This document shows, in pieces, positions 1 through 10,173 of a stretch of 64,000 nt of DNA; the stretch's first letter is position 1, and each line of letters starts with the position of its first letter. Source of the DNA: Cristatella mucedo (lineage: Eukaryota; Bryozoa; Phylactolaemata; Cristatellidae); assembly GCA_009760855.2 (NCBI GenBank), contig WPIO01000035.1, forward strand, positions 669,001 through 733,000, written 5' to 3'. A program made the position numbers and the translations under genes. The notes under the pieces were generated by a model. That model saw only the letters and a program-made list of their open reading frames with translations, ran no database searches and was not told where the DNA came from.

Positions 1-441
1 ATGCCGCCGCCAACGGTGCGCCAATATTGTCAGGATTTTTGTCCTCGCTATCAGCGATACTACCCAGGCGAGCACTGGCGCCGCGATTCCGGACCTCCTG
101 CTTAATCTTTTCAGATCAGCGGGTGGCAATGAAGTTCCCGGGAAATGTTTCCAAGAACTTCTACACCAGTTCCACTGTGTTTTTAAGCATATCATAGCTA
201 ACATCCTTTATATCGTCATTATAGCCAACCATAGCGTGCATCCTTCCATTGAGCTCGTGTGCTTAATTCTTCAGATTGCCTCGACACGATTCTGACGGTG
301 CTGCTCCTGAATCAGGTCAACGGCGTTTTTGACTTCGAAACACTATATTTTTAGAGCAGCTATCCGCAAAATAAATAATAAATTGTAATTAATTGCGATT
401 CCACTTGCGGAAATTCGGTAACCCGGGTTAAAGCCACCGGG

Positions 442-444
<3 letters not shown>
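1..444. other. no gene recognised
   Basis: No supported coding region or repeat family is seen here. The sequence is of ordinary composition and only short chance ORFs occur. Confidence 0.5.

Positions 445-503
<59 letters not shown>
445..503. repeat. (TA)n microsatellite
   Basis: An uninterrupted TA dinucleotide run of about 59 bases. The tyrosine/isoleucine ORF read through it is an artefact. Confidence 0.98.
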
Positions 504-504
<1 letters not shown>

Positions 505-1854
505 GGAAGTCTGTTGTACTTTTGGTTTTGGATGTGCTGGGGAGCAAGTAGAATCTCGGGCACGCCAATTTCAGCTGAAATAAGAAAAACACGAAGCACT
601 CCAGTGAAGTAAAAGAAATAATTCTTACAAGTTTAGTTAAACTAGCTTCTTTCGTATCAGTGGGTTACGTAAGTATACGGTGCAGTGATCGCATAGCAAT
701 TTTACAGACTATTTGAAATAATTGGCTATTCACTTCCTGCGTTTGTTGCGTTCTAGGAATCGCATGGGCGTAATTGAATGGGCGTGAGGTGAATAATTAT
801 GTATTAAATCATTATGTCCAGTCTCTCACACGCATAACTAATGCTTCGCGCCCGGAGCGAAATGATGGACGCAACATGATTATCTCAGCCACCTGTCAGT
901 AGGACAAGCAAATGTCTGCCCTCACACCTTCCGAAGCCCCCCCCCCCTCCGGCGCCTGACTCTACCCCAAAAATCGTTACTAGAATAAGCGGCGTGCTCT
1001 CGACGTACTCACAGCTACCGCCTCCGTACCTCCAGCCGCCTGCTCGACGACTGATCGTTTTCCTATGAACCTCAAGGGATCGGTACGTTAGTCTTTCTAG
1101 TCCGGATTTGAGTGGAATACTGCTAGCACTCGGAAGCTATTGGCCAACGGAAGCTCGTCGGCTGCGCATCCTTACGTGAGAGCTGAGACATCCTTACGTG
1201 AGAGCTGAGCTGGTTTGGGAGCAAGAAATTCTCACTCGGGGGATTCAACATCTGCGCGAGTTGGAAATAATGTCTGCACATAGATCCGTATATCCAATTC
1301 CAATATCCGCCAATTGTATTCCGATAATCGGAATCTAGGTCACGAACGTCCGTCCTATCCCACAAGAGGTGCTTCAGAGCTCAGGCTGACTTCTTTTTTT
1401 TTTACCGTAGTACGTATACGTCACCTCTTTTGTTGCAGATGCGGGTTTGCGGATAGCTCGCTGTTTCACTGTGTACGCTAAATCTTAGTACGGGCTAATT
1501 GACGATTGTATTCGCGTACATGCGGGAGCTTGTTCTGCGGGTGTCCTTCCTAGGAAGATCCACTGGTATAGCGCTACAAAGCAGCGAGAACCACGTCGTT
1601 GTTTCTCGGGAGACATTACTGTAATGCACTTAAAGCGTCAAGAGGCATTCGGCAGGCAATTTGTAGCCATAGCGTTGACCTCTAACGCGACAAAGAAAAA
1701 TAAGCATAGAGGTAATTCAGGCAGCGGTCGTAGGAGTTGCAAAACCGAAGCAGCGTTCGCGGTGACCGAAAAGGAGCGCTAGAAAACTGAGCTGCGGCTG
1801 ATCAGACAGCGCCGCCACGCAAACATTGTGCCAACGAGTTCCATAGTTTGCAAT
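504..1854. other. no gene recognised; small tandem duplication
   Basis: No coding gene is seen. It contains a 22-bp direct tandem duplication at 1167-1188 / 1189-1210 (unit starts CATCCTTACGTGAG) and a poly-C run near 940. Confidence 0.5.
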
Positions 1855-2605
1855 GATATTAATAAAAAGCAATATATTTATATAGTACCCTCAGAGAACT
1901 AGCTCAGTTTTGGCACTTTACACGTGCTGTCAAGGATGAATGACCATAAGATTAGTGGTAACATGCACAGTGTCAACATGAATAATGTAGTTAGCAGTAA
2001 CGTGCACAGTGTTAGCATGCATAGACACACAAAGGAGGAATCGCACGGATCCACTAAATGCTGCGATGAATCGATCGATTCGTTTTAACTTCTCTTTGAA
2101 TGTTTAAGTGGATCTCGTGACGTCAGTTGGGAGTGAGTTCCCTGCTTTGGAAGCACACGAACCTAAGGCACGGTCTTCAAAGGGTCTGAGGCTCCTACGA
2201 GGAGTAGCTAAGCGATTTGAGTAAGAAAAGCGGGTGGTACGATGCCCATCCATGCCTGACGGGGGGGGGGGAGTACTTCTGATAGGTAGGCTGGAGCTAG
2301 ATAGTGAAGGGACCTGATCAAGTGACTACAACTTAAAGGCGATACGCTTCTTAACGGAGATATAGTGAAAGTCAGCGAGAAGTGGTATAATGTGGCAACT
2401 GCGACTCTCGCGACAGACAGGCGTGGCTGCAGAGTTTTGCACCAAAAGTTAGCGCCAAATTGCATTGGCCGGTAGACCTGAAAGCCACCAAATGAAGAAT
2501 TCGAGACGGGATGTCACAAATGCATGGGTCCATTGGATTTAGTTACCTATTTATGAAATTAGTCAGACTGGATCTACTGGACGCACGGATCCACGGCCAT
2601 CAGTA
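1855..2605 (-). mobile_element. LINE A (CR1/L2-like), degenerate 3' fragment
   Basis: Read on the minus strand this matches the 3' part of the LINE A copies elsewhere in the window: the C-terminal segment of the reverse transcriptase ORF (LAPAYLSE-like at 2208-2465), the 3' untranslated region and a decayed hairpin and TTA-type tail at about 1855-1920. The reading frame is broken in several places and a G10 run sits at about 2263. It is 5' truncated and old. Confidence 0.8.
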
Positions 2606-3329
2606 TTTAAGGGATGTAATTCGCATTCTTTGGTCGTGTGGAACGAGGCCATCTTTTTTCAAACTGCTTCTTAACATGTTGGCATGGCATAACTCATTCT
2701 GTGTAAAGCCTGCTGTCTAATAAATAATTCTAGTCAATTGTTAAAACCCCGTGTGATGCCTTGGAATAATGTAAGCTTAGGACGCAGGAACTAACTTCGC
2801 CACGAGCAATTTTAATTCTCAGCAGCAAAATGTACTAGCAAGACCAAAGCCAAGTGTGGTGGCATACGCGCTATTGCTTCTGCTCATCTCGATGTGTGCT
2901 TCTGCTCATCTCGATCTCTATGTTTGGATAGTCGATCCTCCTCGAGCAAAGATCCACAAGACATCATCGACGGATGTGGAGACTACGCATCGGAGTCACA
3001 CTATCCTTTATTCCAAGCTCAGACTGGCGCAAACGAGGCATGCGAACAGATTCAGTAAGCCGTTCAGCTCTATAAAAAAAAAAAAAAAAAACATTTTTAT
3101 AAGCTAGCGCCAAATAATGGCAATGCCGAGTATTGTCCATCCTGAGCGACACTTAAGAAATGCTTACAGTGAATGAAGATGTTGCTTAAAACGATTAGCA
3201 TAAAACGCCAATCACAAATTTTCTTGATTTATGTCAAGCGCACATCCACGTAAATCCACTAGATGGTGAATTTACTGATTGTGCAATCGCACAAGCGCCC
3301 ATTAAATCTCGCTGCCGCTAGTTCTGCTG
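2606..3329. other. no gene recognised; downstream of the HtrL gene
   Basis: This lies 3' of the HtrL-like gene on the minus strand. It contains a poly-A run near 3073-3090 and a short duplicated phrase (CTGCTCATCTCGATgTgTGc / CTGCTCATCTCGATcTc) at about 2881-2920. I see no other coding signal. Confidence 0.45.
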
Positions 3330-4430
3330 TCAGGTCAATTCACTAGCGGTGGTTCCGTTGCCGTCGCTTCCATCGGTGTAGATACAATAATGCTGCGGTT
3401 CCCAAAGGGTTTTCGAAAACCACTGCTCGCGCAATGTGTAGCACACAAAAAACCATTCGCTGAACCGAGAACCTTCTGGTTCAAGTACCTGCAGCTTCGT
3501 TTTAGGTCGCACGCGATTGGATGGATGATACATGGCATACAGGATCGACTGATCCGCGTTGGTCAGATTCTGGGCCAAGTACTTGACAACATTCTGCTTA
3601 TACTCTGCCGCGAATTCGAGTAGTATGTCGACTCGTCCTGCGAAGAACCCTCCAGCAACCCAAAAGTGACCGTCTTTTATCACTTCGTCGATGCTGAGTG
3701 AGGCGTTCATTGACGTCACTTCGTTGAAGATCACCGAGTCCTCCACGTGCACTCGCGGAATCTCCATCAGGAACGGGCGTCTGCTGCGGTCGTGCGCCAG
3801 ATCGCGAAAGATGCCGACGTCAATCCAAGCGACGTACTTGGTGCGAAAGTAGTTGCGGTCGATGGCCTTGACTACAAGGTCGTATTTGGCGTGCATCGCG
3901 CAATCGTAGCCCGCCCACACGGTATTCGGGTAGCGCTTGACGTAGTCGGGCCTATCGATGACCGCCTGTATTGCACTCTGCAGCCTGAACGACCACAGGC
4001 GGCTCTTTGAAATCATAACGACTTTCGTCGGCTTGCTGCCCCGCAGTTCGCGAAAGTAGCGAGCAGTCTGAGCGTCGTCGAAGTAGGCGACTACCGGATT
4101 CTCGATGCTGTCAAACGCTCTCATCCACGTGCGGTACGTCTCGTTGCTTCGATGCTCAGCGTGCACTCCCTTGGTGAAGTTGCCCACGTCTAGGTACGCG
4201 GTCACCAGGGTGAGATTGCTGGCGAGGCTGACGCCTCGGTACTGCCAGCGCTGCGACCGGCGGAGGCGGTAGTGCTGCGTCCATGCTCGGTGCGAATGCT
4301 CGGCTCGCTTCCTCTGGTAGTAGTCGAGCGCGGCGAAACCGGCCACCAGTACGCAGATAAGAAGAGTGATTCGGGTCTTGGACCTTAGTGCCAAGGCAAC
4401 GGCGGCTCCGAGAATTGAGCATGGCCTCAT
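3330..4430 (-). CDS. HtrL/YibB-family type II membrane protein
   Basis: A single uninterrupted 366-codon reading frame. Residues 1-20 are a short basic cytosolic head and residues about 21-37 are one hydrophobic signal-anchor (ITLLICVLVAGFAAL). The rest is predicted luminal or extracellular. Family-typical blocks are visible in order: LVTAYLDVG (75-83), VVMISKSRLW (137-146), YVAWIDVGIFRD (199-210), WVAGGFFAGR (257-266), NADQSILYAMYH (291-302) and a Cys-containing C-terminus. These match the HtrL_YibB family, first named in enterobacteria and also found in animals. The biochemical function is not established; the topology and the W-[IL]-D-x-G block suggest a glycosyltransferase-like Golgi protein, which is inference. 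Six N-x-S/T sequons (residues 72, 84, 96, 242, 288, 358) support a luminal domain. Start: the first Met is followed directly by the anchor, and full family length is reached without an intron. No TATA element or neighbouring gene suggests regulation. Confidence 0.88.
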   Translation of the reverse strand: MRPCSILGAAVALALRSKTRITLLICVLVAGFAALDYYQRKRAEHSHRAWTQHYRLRRSQRWQYRGVSLASNLTLVTAYLDVGNFTKGVHAEHRSNETYRTWMRAFDSIENPVVAYFDDAQTARYFRELRGSKPTKVVMISKSRLWSFRLQSAIQAVIDRPDYVKRYPNTVWAGYDCAMHAKYDLVVKAIDRNYFRTKYVAWIDVGIFRDLAHDRSRRPFLMEIPRVHVEDSVIFNEVTSMNASLSIDEVIKDGHFWVAGGFFAGRVDILLEFAAEYKQNVVKYLAQNLTNADQSILYAMYHPSNRVRPKTKLQVLEPEGSRFSEWFFVCYTLREQWFSKTLWEPQHYCIYTDGSDGNGTTASELT

Positions 4431-5454
4431 TGCTAACTCGCATGTCAGCCCGAACCCTAGCGACGAGAGCGGCCGCCGCCGCCGAGCGGCATGCTGCCGC
4501 GATGACGAATTTCCATTCCACTTCTCTGCGGTGTTGTAAAATCGAAGTGAACACTCGCCGAGCGACTGCTAAAACCAATGATCTATGATCGAGACCGGAT
4601 TCTTAGGAGGGAGCGCCAGATTGGTCACGAAGGTCACGAACGAGTACGCAGTCCAAGCAGGATCTAGTTCGACCCAAAATGAACTTCTCGCAGGCGGAAC
4701 CGTGCCCTAAAAATCCAAGAGCACAAGCATTGCCACGTGGCGCCATCATCATCATCGGCGACAGATGCGACCGCTAGCAGCGATATCGCCAAAATCGCAT
4801 CATTATCAGACGATCGATATCATCGATCCCACCAATATTATACATAACCGCTACCAGCGATAGCAGTTAAAGGCCAAGCACGTAGCCGCCGCCGCCGCCG
4901 CTTGGCTGAGGTAGGTTATGAAAGGCTGGCATGCTACGTAAGCCAGATCGTGACAGCCTACACACTATCCTCAGCTACTGAATTCCAACGATGAGGAGCT
5001 GGTTATGTCATAATTTATGTCTAGGTGGCTGACGATATACACGCACGTCTCCCTGTGGAAATGGTAATTATATATGCATGACCTTGAGTGCGGAGAGCTG
5101 CAAGGGACAGGGGGAGAGGGGCAGCGAGTAAGTTAGCGCACGGCGGAGCAGTTGGGGCTCTCTCGCTGGGAGTGCGAAGTGTTACTGGTGAATAAACGAT
5201 TTGATAACTTTAGAAATGAAATAAGCAAAGAACAACGCGAAAAGACGGCTGAAAATACTGCTGCAAAGAAGGCATCTAAAAATCCTGACACCTAGCAAAG
5301 TTAATTCCCCAAGTTATCCGGCGGAGGACGGTCTGAATTTACGCAGGAACAGGGCAATGCTGGCATGCTGCACGAACCGGATCATGGCTGCCTAGTAGTA
5401 TTTTCGGATCCTGAATCGTGATGATACGAAACCAGTTAATTCATAGTCAACGGT
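4431..5454. other. upstream region of the HtrL gene; no gene
   Basis: This would contain the minus-strand promoter of the HtrL-like gene, but I see no convincing core promoter motif. There are AT-rich runs around 4800-4860 and a purine-rich segment near 5095-5130. A 140-codon ORF overlapping the gene start in another frame (4156-4578) is a shadow. Confidence 0.4.
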
Positions 5455-5695
5455 TAAGCGGCAGACGAACCTAGAAACTTTTTGTGCAATTGGACCCAAG
5501 AATGGTTCGCTATCCCAGCGCCGGTTGAAACATGAAAACTGCAGAGGTCGAGACAGGATGTCATGTCAAAATTCGCGAACCAACTTGGATGCGTTGTACC
5601 TATCTAAGTAGGCCCGAATTTTTGCAATGTTACGTAGCTGAAAGTAGGCAGAATCGATCCACTGAACGCACGGATCAGATTTATTGGCCTCGCTA
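5455..5695 (-). mobile_element. LINE A internal fragment
   Basis: Minus-strand match to the LINE A reverse transcriptase thumb/linker region: the segment around GAGACAGGATGTCA through CCAACTTGGATG and TTTTTGCAATGTTACGTAGC corresponds to 7375-7500 of the 6.7-8.3 kb copy. Neither element end is present. Confidence 0.7.
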
Positions 5696-6021
5696 GGTGC
5701 TACCCAGAGAGGCTAAGTTCTGACCAGGATCAAGTTGAGAAAGGGGCTCACGTGATTTGCTCACGGCAGTTCGGCGAGAGCTCCCAGCGAGTTCAAACGT
5801 GTACCTCGGTACTTAGCTGTCATCGTCAGAGAGTCACTCATTACGATGAGGTGCTAGTATTCCCGAACAACGCGGCCGGTAACCTACGACCGAGGATTCC
5901 GTGTTCTCATTAGTCTGCTTTATCTAGGGTCCCCCGCAGTAGTACGGCTTAGTTCTCCCAATGTTATTGGCCGCGTGTGATTGCATAAGAAAAAAAGCGA
6001 TAGAGAATCAAATAAAAAACT
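5696..6021. other. no gene recognised
   Basis: No coding or repeat signature that I can assign. Confidence 0.4.
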
Positions 6022-6195
6022 ACTAGCTTATCTAACAGCCTCTTTGTATAGCGACAGAAGAGCCTTTACTGCTATCACCGCCGCTTGCAGCGGGGATAAA
6101 GGATCGGCCACTGCAGGATTAAAACACACGACCTCGGGACCGAGGCCGTGAAAAGCAACCGCCTTACCTAGTGCGCCGTCACGGCTCGCCAGATA
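6022..6195 (-). mobile_element. SINE1 (tRNA-derived)
   Basis: Minus-strand copy of a SINE family with a tRNA-like head and a 3' end of the type GAGGCTGTTAxATxAGCTA. The palindromic block before the B box (ACGACCTCGG/CCGAGGxCGTG) is present at about 6130-6152. The B box itself is decayed here. Seven copies of this family occur in the window. Confidence 0.82.
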
Positions 6196-6419
6196 TCAGC
6201 GAAAGCTAGCTGCCCCGACACAGTCGGACGTGCGCATGTGAGGCTTGCATATGTGGGACTTGGCCGGCGTCTAGGGCGTAACAACGAATCTCCACAAACC
6301 CAATTAAATTGCATTCAGTCAGTATCGCTTTAGAGCTTGAAGAGAGCTCGGTACGCTACGCTCGGTACGCTCGGTGTAGCCAGCCGGGGCTTTCGAATAG
6401 ACTGCTCGACTGAACATTG

Positions 6420-6580
6420 AAACAATTTTATAACTATAATATTATAATATAATTAATATTATAATCATGTAATAATTTAAATATTAACTTTTTTATTTTT
6501 TTATTTTTTATTATATTCAATTATAAAATTATTAAAGTTATTTTTATAAAAAAATATTATAGCAATTAAATAACAATTGT
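6420..6580. repeat. AT-rich low-complexity tract
   Basis: About 160 bp of nearly pure A/T with repeated TATTATAAT and TTTTTTATTT words. Confidence 0.8.
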
Positions 6581-6676
6581 TCAATGAACAGACTAGTTCT
6601 ATTGAGACTAGTTCTATTTAGACGCGGCCACTCTTGATTTCTGCCGCGGTGCAGCTACAGTCGGAATAGCAGCACA

Positions 6677-8310
6677 CATAATAATAATAATAATAATAAT
6701 ATTGCACTTGATAAAGCGCCCTCAGAGAACTTAATCTCTTTCTAGGCGCTTTACATTTGCTGCAAAGTGATACGCAATAGAATAGTAAGTAAAATCATGC
6801 TTGAAAAACAAACAAAATGAATAACACGGTTAGGGGTTACATGCACTGGGTCAGCATGCAAATGTGGTTAGTGGCAGCATGAACAGTGTCAGCACGCATA
6901 AGCACATCGAGGACGAATCACAAGGACCCACTAAATGCTGTCCTAAATAGGTATGTTTTTAAGTTTCTTTTAAATGTGGTCAGGTCAGGGGATGTTCTGA
7001 TGCAGGTCGGGAGGGAGTTCCAGGCTGTGGGAGCATACGAGCTAAATGCACGGTCTCCAAAGGATTTAAGGTTTGTACGAGGTATTTCCAGACTGTTGGA
7101 TTCCGAAAAGCGAGTGGTACGATGCTTTGCCTGATGGGGTAGTATATCTGAGAGATAGGCTGGAGCCATAGAATGAAGAGACCTAAAAGTGAGCGACAAA
7201 ACCTTGAAGTCAATCCGTTGCTTGACTGGTAACCAGTGCAGGTCGGCGAGAAGTGGAGTAATGTGGCAACTGCGACGCTCACGACAGACAAGCCTAGCTG
7301 CAGAGCGTTTTTTTGCACCAGCTGCAATCGCCTGATCGCACATGCTGATAGGCCAGTAAGCAGTGAGTTGCAGAAGTCGAGACGAGATGTCACGAATGCA
7401 TGGACCAACTTGGACGTGGTATCCTTATCTAAACAAGCCCTAATTTTAGCAATGTTATGAAGCTGAAAATAGGCAGATTTGACTGTGGAGCTGATGTGGT
7501 CGTCTAACGAGAGGTCGCTTTGGAATATGACACCTAGATTTCGAGCTGATGCAACTGGAGATATGCTGGCAGAGCCAATTTTGAAAGTCAGCCTTTCCAA
7601 TTTCTGAATAACACTAGGTTTGCCCATAACTAGTAAGTTAGTTTTATCATCGTTTAGTTTTAGAAAATTTGCTGCCATCCATGATTGGATGTCATCAATG
7701 CATGCAGCAAGTGAGTTGAGAGAATTTGAGGTGCTCGAAGGCTGGGAGGGATCAAAGCAAAGGTACAACTGAGTGTCATCCGCATAGAAGTGAAAGCCTA
7801 GATTGTGCTTGGCAATCACATCAGCGAGAGGGAGAGTATAAACGGTGAAAAGGACCGGACCTAGCACAGAGCCCTGAGGTACTCCATATTTTAGAGGTAC
7901 TTCAGATGATCTTTGTCCATTCACGTCAACACTCTGGAGTCTCCCACTGAGATAGGACCTGAACCACTGCAGAGCAGTGCCAGTGATGCCCAGGCGAGAT
8001 GAGAGGCGCTCTAGAAGTACTTTGTGATCGATGGTATCAAAAGCTGCCGAAAGATCGAGCAAAACAAGAAGAGACACTCTACCCATGTCTGCATTCCTAA
8101 GTAGGTCGTTGTATACCCGAAGCAATGCTGACTCTGTGGAGTGATTAGCTCTAAAGCCAGACTGGAACTTACTAGCAAGGTGTGAGGTTTCGATATACGA
8201 GTTCAGCTGGTCCGCCACGACCCGTTCCAGTGTCTTTGATAGGAATGGTAGAAGGGAGACTGGGCGGTAGTTGCTTAAGTTCTCTTGGTCTAGTGTAGAG
8301 GCAGTATCTG
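6677..8310 (-). mobile_element. LINE A copy with reverse transcriptase domain (CR1/L2 group)
   Basis: A 5'-truncated non-LTR retrotransposon read on the minus strand. The protein starts in the RT fingers (NLSNYRPVSLLPFLSKTLE) and continues through the palm A motif (LDLSAAFDTIDH), GVPQGSVLGPVLF, the catalytic YADD box at about 7774-7785 and the thumb (FLKLNDDKTNLLVMG). A T-run near 7305-7312 shifts the frame, and the C-terminal part continues in another frame to FRTAFSGSL near 6920. The 3' end carries the conserved hairpin at about 6714-6750 and a TAA/TTA trinucleotide tail at 6677-6703. The endonuclease half is absent. The 479-codon ORF begins upstream of the element (8310-8419) in unrelated sequence, so its first 40 or so residues are not LINE. 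Confidence 0.93.
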
Positions 8311-8417
8311 CAACTCGATAGCCGCGCCGCCGCGAGGCGCCACCTTCGCCGGTGTATTTGCGACGCTCGCTCCGGCGACGGACCGTTGCTTGTGCGCCGT
8401 GCTTGTGGCTTACGGAC

Positions 8418-8868
8418 ATAATAATAATACACTTGATAAAGCGCCCTCAGAGAACTTAATCTCTTTCTAGACGCTTTACATCTGCTGCAAAGGGAAATGC
8501 AATTGAATGGTAAGTAAAATCATGCTTGAAAAACAAACAAAATGAATAACATGGTTAGGGGTGACATGCACAGGGTCAGCATGCAAATGTCGTTAGTGGC
8601 AGCATGCACAGTGTCAGCACGCATAAGCACATAATCACAGGAACCCAGTAAATTCTGTCCTAAATAGGTGTGTTTTTAAGTTTCTTTTAAACGTGGTCAG
8701 GTCAGGGGACGTTCTGACGCAGGTCGGGAGGGAGTTTCAGGCTTTGGGAGCATACGAACTAAATGCACGGTCTCCAAAGGATTTAAGGTTTGTACGAGGT
8801 ATTTCTAGACTGTTGGATTCCGAAAAGCGGGTGGTACGATGCTTGGCCTGATGGGGTAGTATATCGAA
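8418..8868 (-). mobile_element. LINE A 3' fragment
   Basis: A second minus-strand copy directly 5' of the previous one, separated by about 108 bp. It starts with an ATAATAATA tail, then the hairpin, the 3' UTR and the end of the RT ORF. It stops at about 8868 where similarity is lost. Confidence 0.9.
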
Positions 8869-8984
8869 TAAGTTACTCTGGAGTAGGTGAAAATCGGCAG
8901 GGTCATCACTTGTGTCCGTTGACGGATATTAACTACGCATAGTCAGAGTGTGACTATTTATTCCACCATCGACGGCGACGGCGC

Positions 8985-9944
8985 GGGGCGAGCGAGCGAG
9001 CGGCCGCCTAAAGCCTTGGCTCAATCCAGGCCTGGCCTGAGCCAAGCCGGCAGCCGCTACGCTTTTACACAGTGCAACAGCGACACGTAGACGGATATAT
9101 CTCGGCTCGTCGGCAAGTCGCTCCCGCATCGAGGCCCGCTCAGCGTACTGACACGTACGTACGCGACGTCCTCTGCGGCGACGGTGGCGGAGGCGGCCGG
9201 GCAGCGCGGCGAGCGAGCGCGGGCGGTAGTGCGGCGGTCCGGGTGGCGGCGCCACAACGGTCCACGAGAGACGATATCCAAGAGGACGGATACACAGCGG
9301 CGGTTGCAGCGTCGAGACAAAAGGCGGCCATTCGCGTCTTGCCTGATAGGGCCTAGACCCCTCCACGACGGGGCCAGCACCGGCTGGCCCCGCCTCCCGA
9401 ACTACACAAACGCCGCCGAGCGGCCGGCGAGCACGCCGTCGAGCGGCCGACATGCAGCGGCGGCGTTTTCCCTCCGCCGCCGCTTGCGAATCAGTGCCGC
9501 TTCCGACGTAACGGCGGCAGGCGCGCGGAGGCAGGGGGCGCTCCGGCGGGCGCGCGGCGCCCCAGGGGGCGGGTTGGCTGGCCGGCGAATGCGACGGCAT
9601 GCTGCGGGCCTCAGCGAGCAGCGATGCTAGGGGCGACCGTACCTCAACCGACCTCCGTGTCTTCCGTCCACTCGTCGCGGCGGCGGCGGCGACGGCGGCG
9701 GCGGCGACGGCGCTCTCGCTAGATGCCTGGCTTTTATGGATCGGCTGCCGACGAGCTTACGGTCCGACAGGCGAGCGACGGCGGCGGCGGCGGACACTGC
9801 CAGAAACAGCGATGCGGCGAGCGACCTGCCACGGCGAGCAGCGCCCCCGAGCGGCGCGGTCGAATGAGTGAAGGCACTTCGCGACCGCGGACGCTCTATT
9901 GACTAAAGCGACCCGTTTCTTTGACGCGCGCGCTGCCGAGCGCG
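8985..9944. repeat. repeat D copy 1 (GC-rich, about 0.95 kb)
   Basis: Nearly identical, in the same orientation, to 15651-16590. Shared landmarks run from GAGCGAGCGGCCGCCTAAAG through CTAGATGCCTGGCTTTTATG to TTTCTTTGACGCGCGCGCTG. It is very CpG-rich with many GCGGCG runs. No protein signature is seen; the overlapping Arg/Ala-rich ORFs in several frames are composition artefacts. The class is unknown: it could be a long terminal or dispersed repeat, or a local duplication. Confidence 0.9.
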
Positions 9945-10173
9945 TCGATGTAGAGACAGACAGATACGGAGATAAGAGGTCCGATCAGGCCGAACGGAAG
10001 GCAGTGAAGAGGGCATCCGCTAAGCCCAAGCAGGAAGTGTTCTTATCAACCAGAAGATGCACGAGGTGGTGTGGGCGTCGACGTGGGCGTGTCTCCCCTT
10101 GAGGTATTGGCCTCAAATCCGGCAAGCGATAAGGTAGCCAGCAGTCGCTGCAGCTTCTCTGGCTACCGAAGCC

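Noticed and set aside
4156-4578. 140-codon ORF overlapping the HtrL start
   Set aside because: Shadow frame of the real gene; no domain.
8929-9871. Several Arg/Ala-rich ORFs (up to 223 codons) in repeat D
   Set aside because: Open in many frames on both strands because of GC content, equally present in the second copy, no domain.
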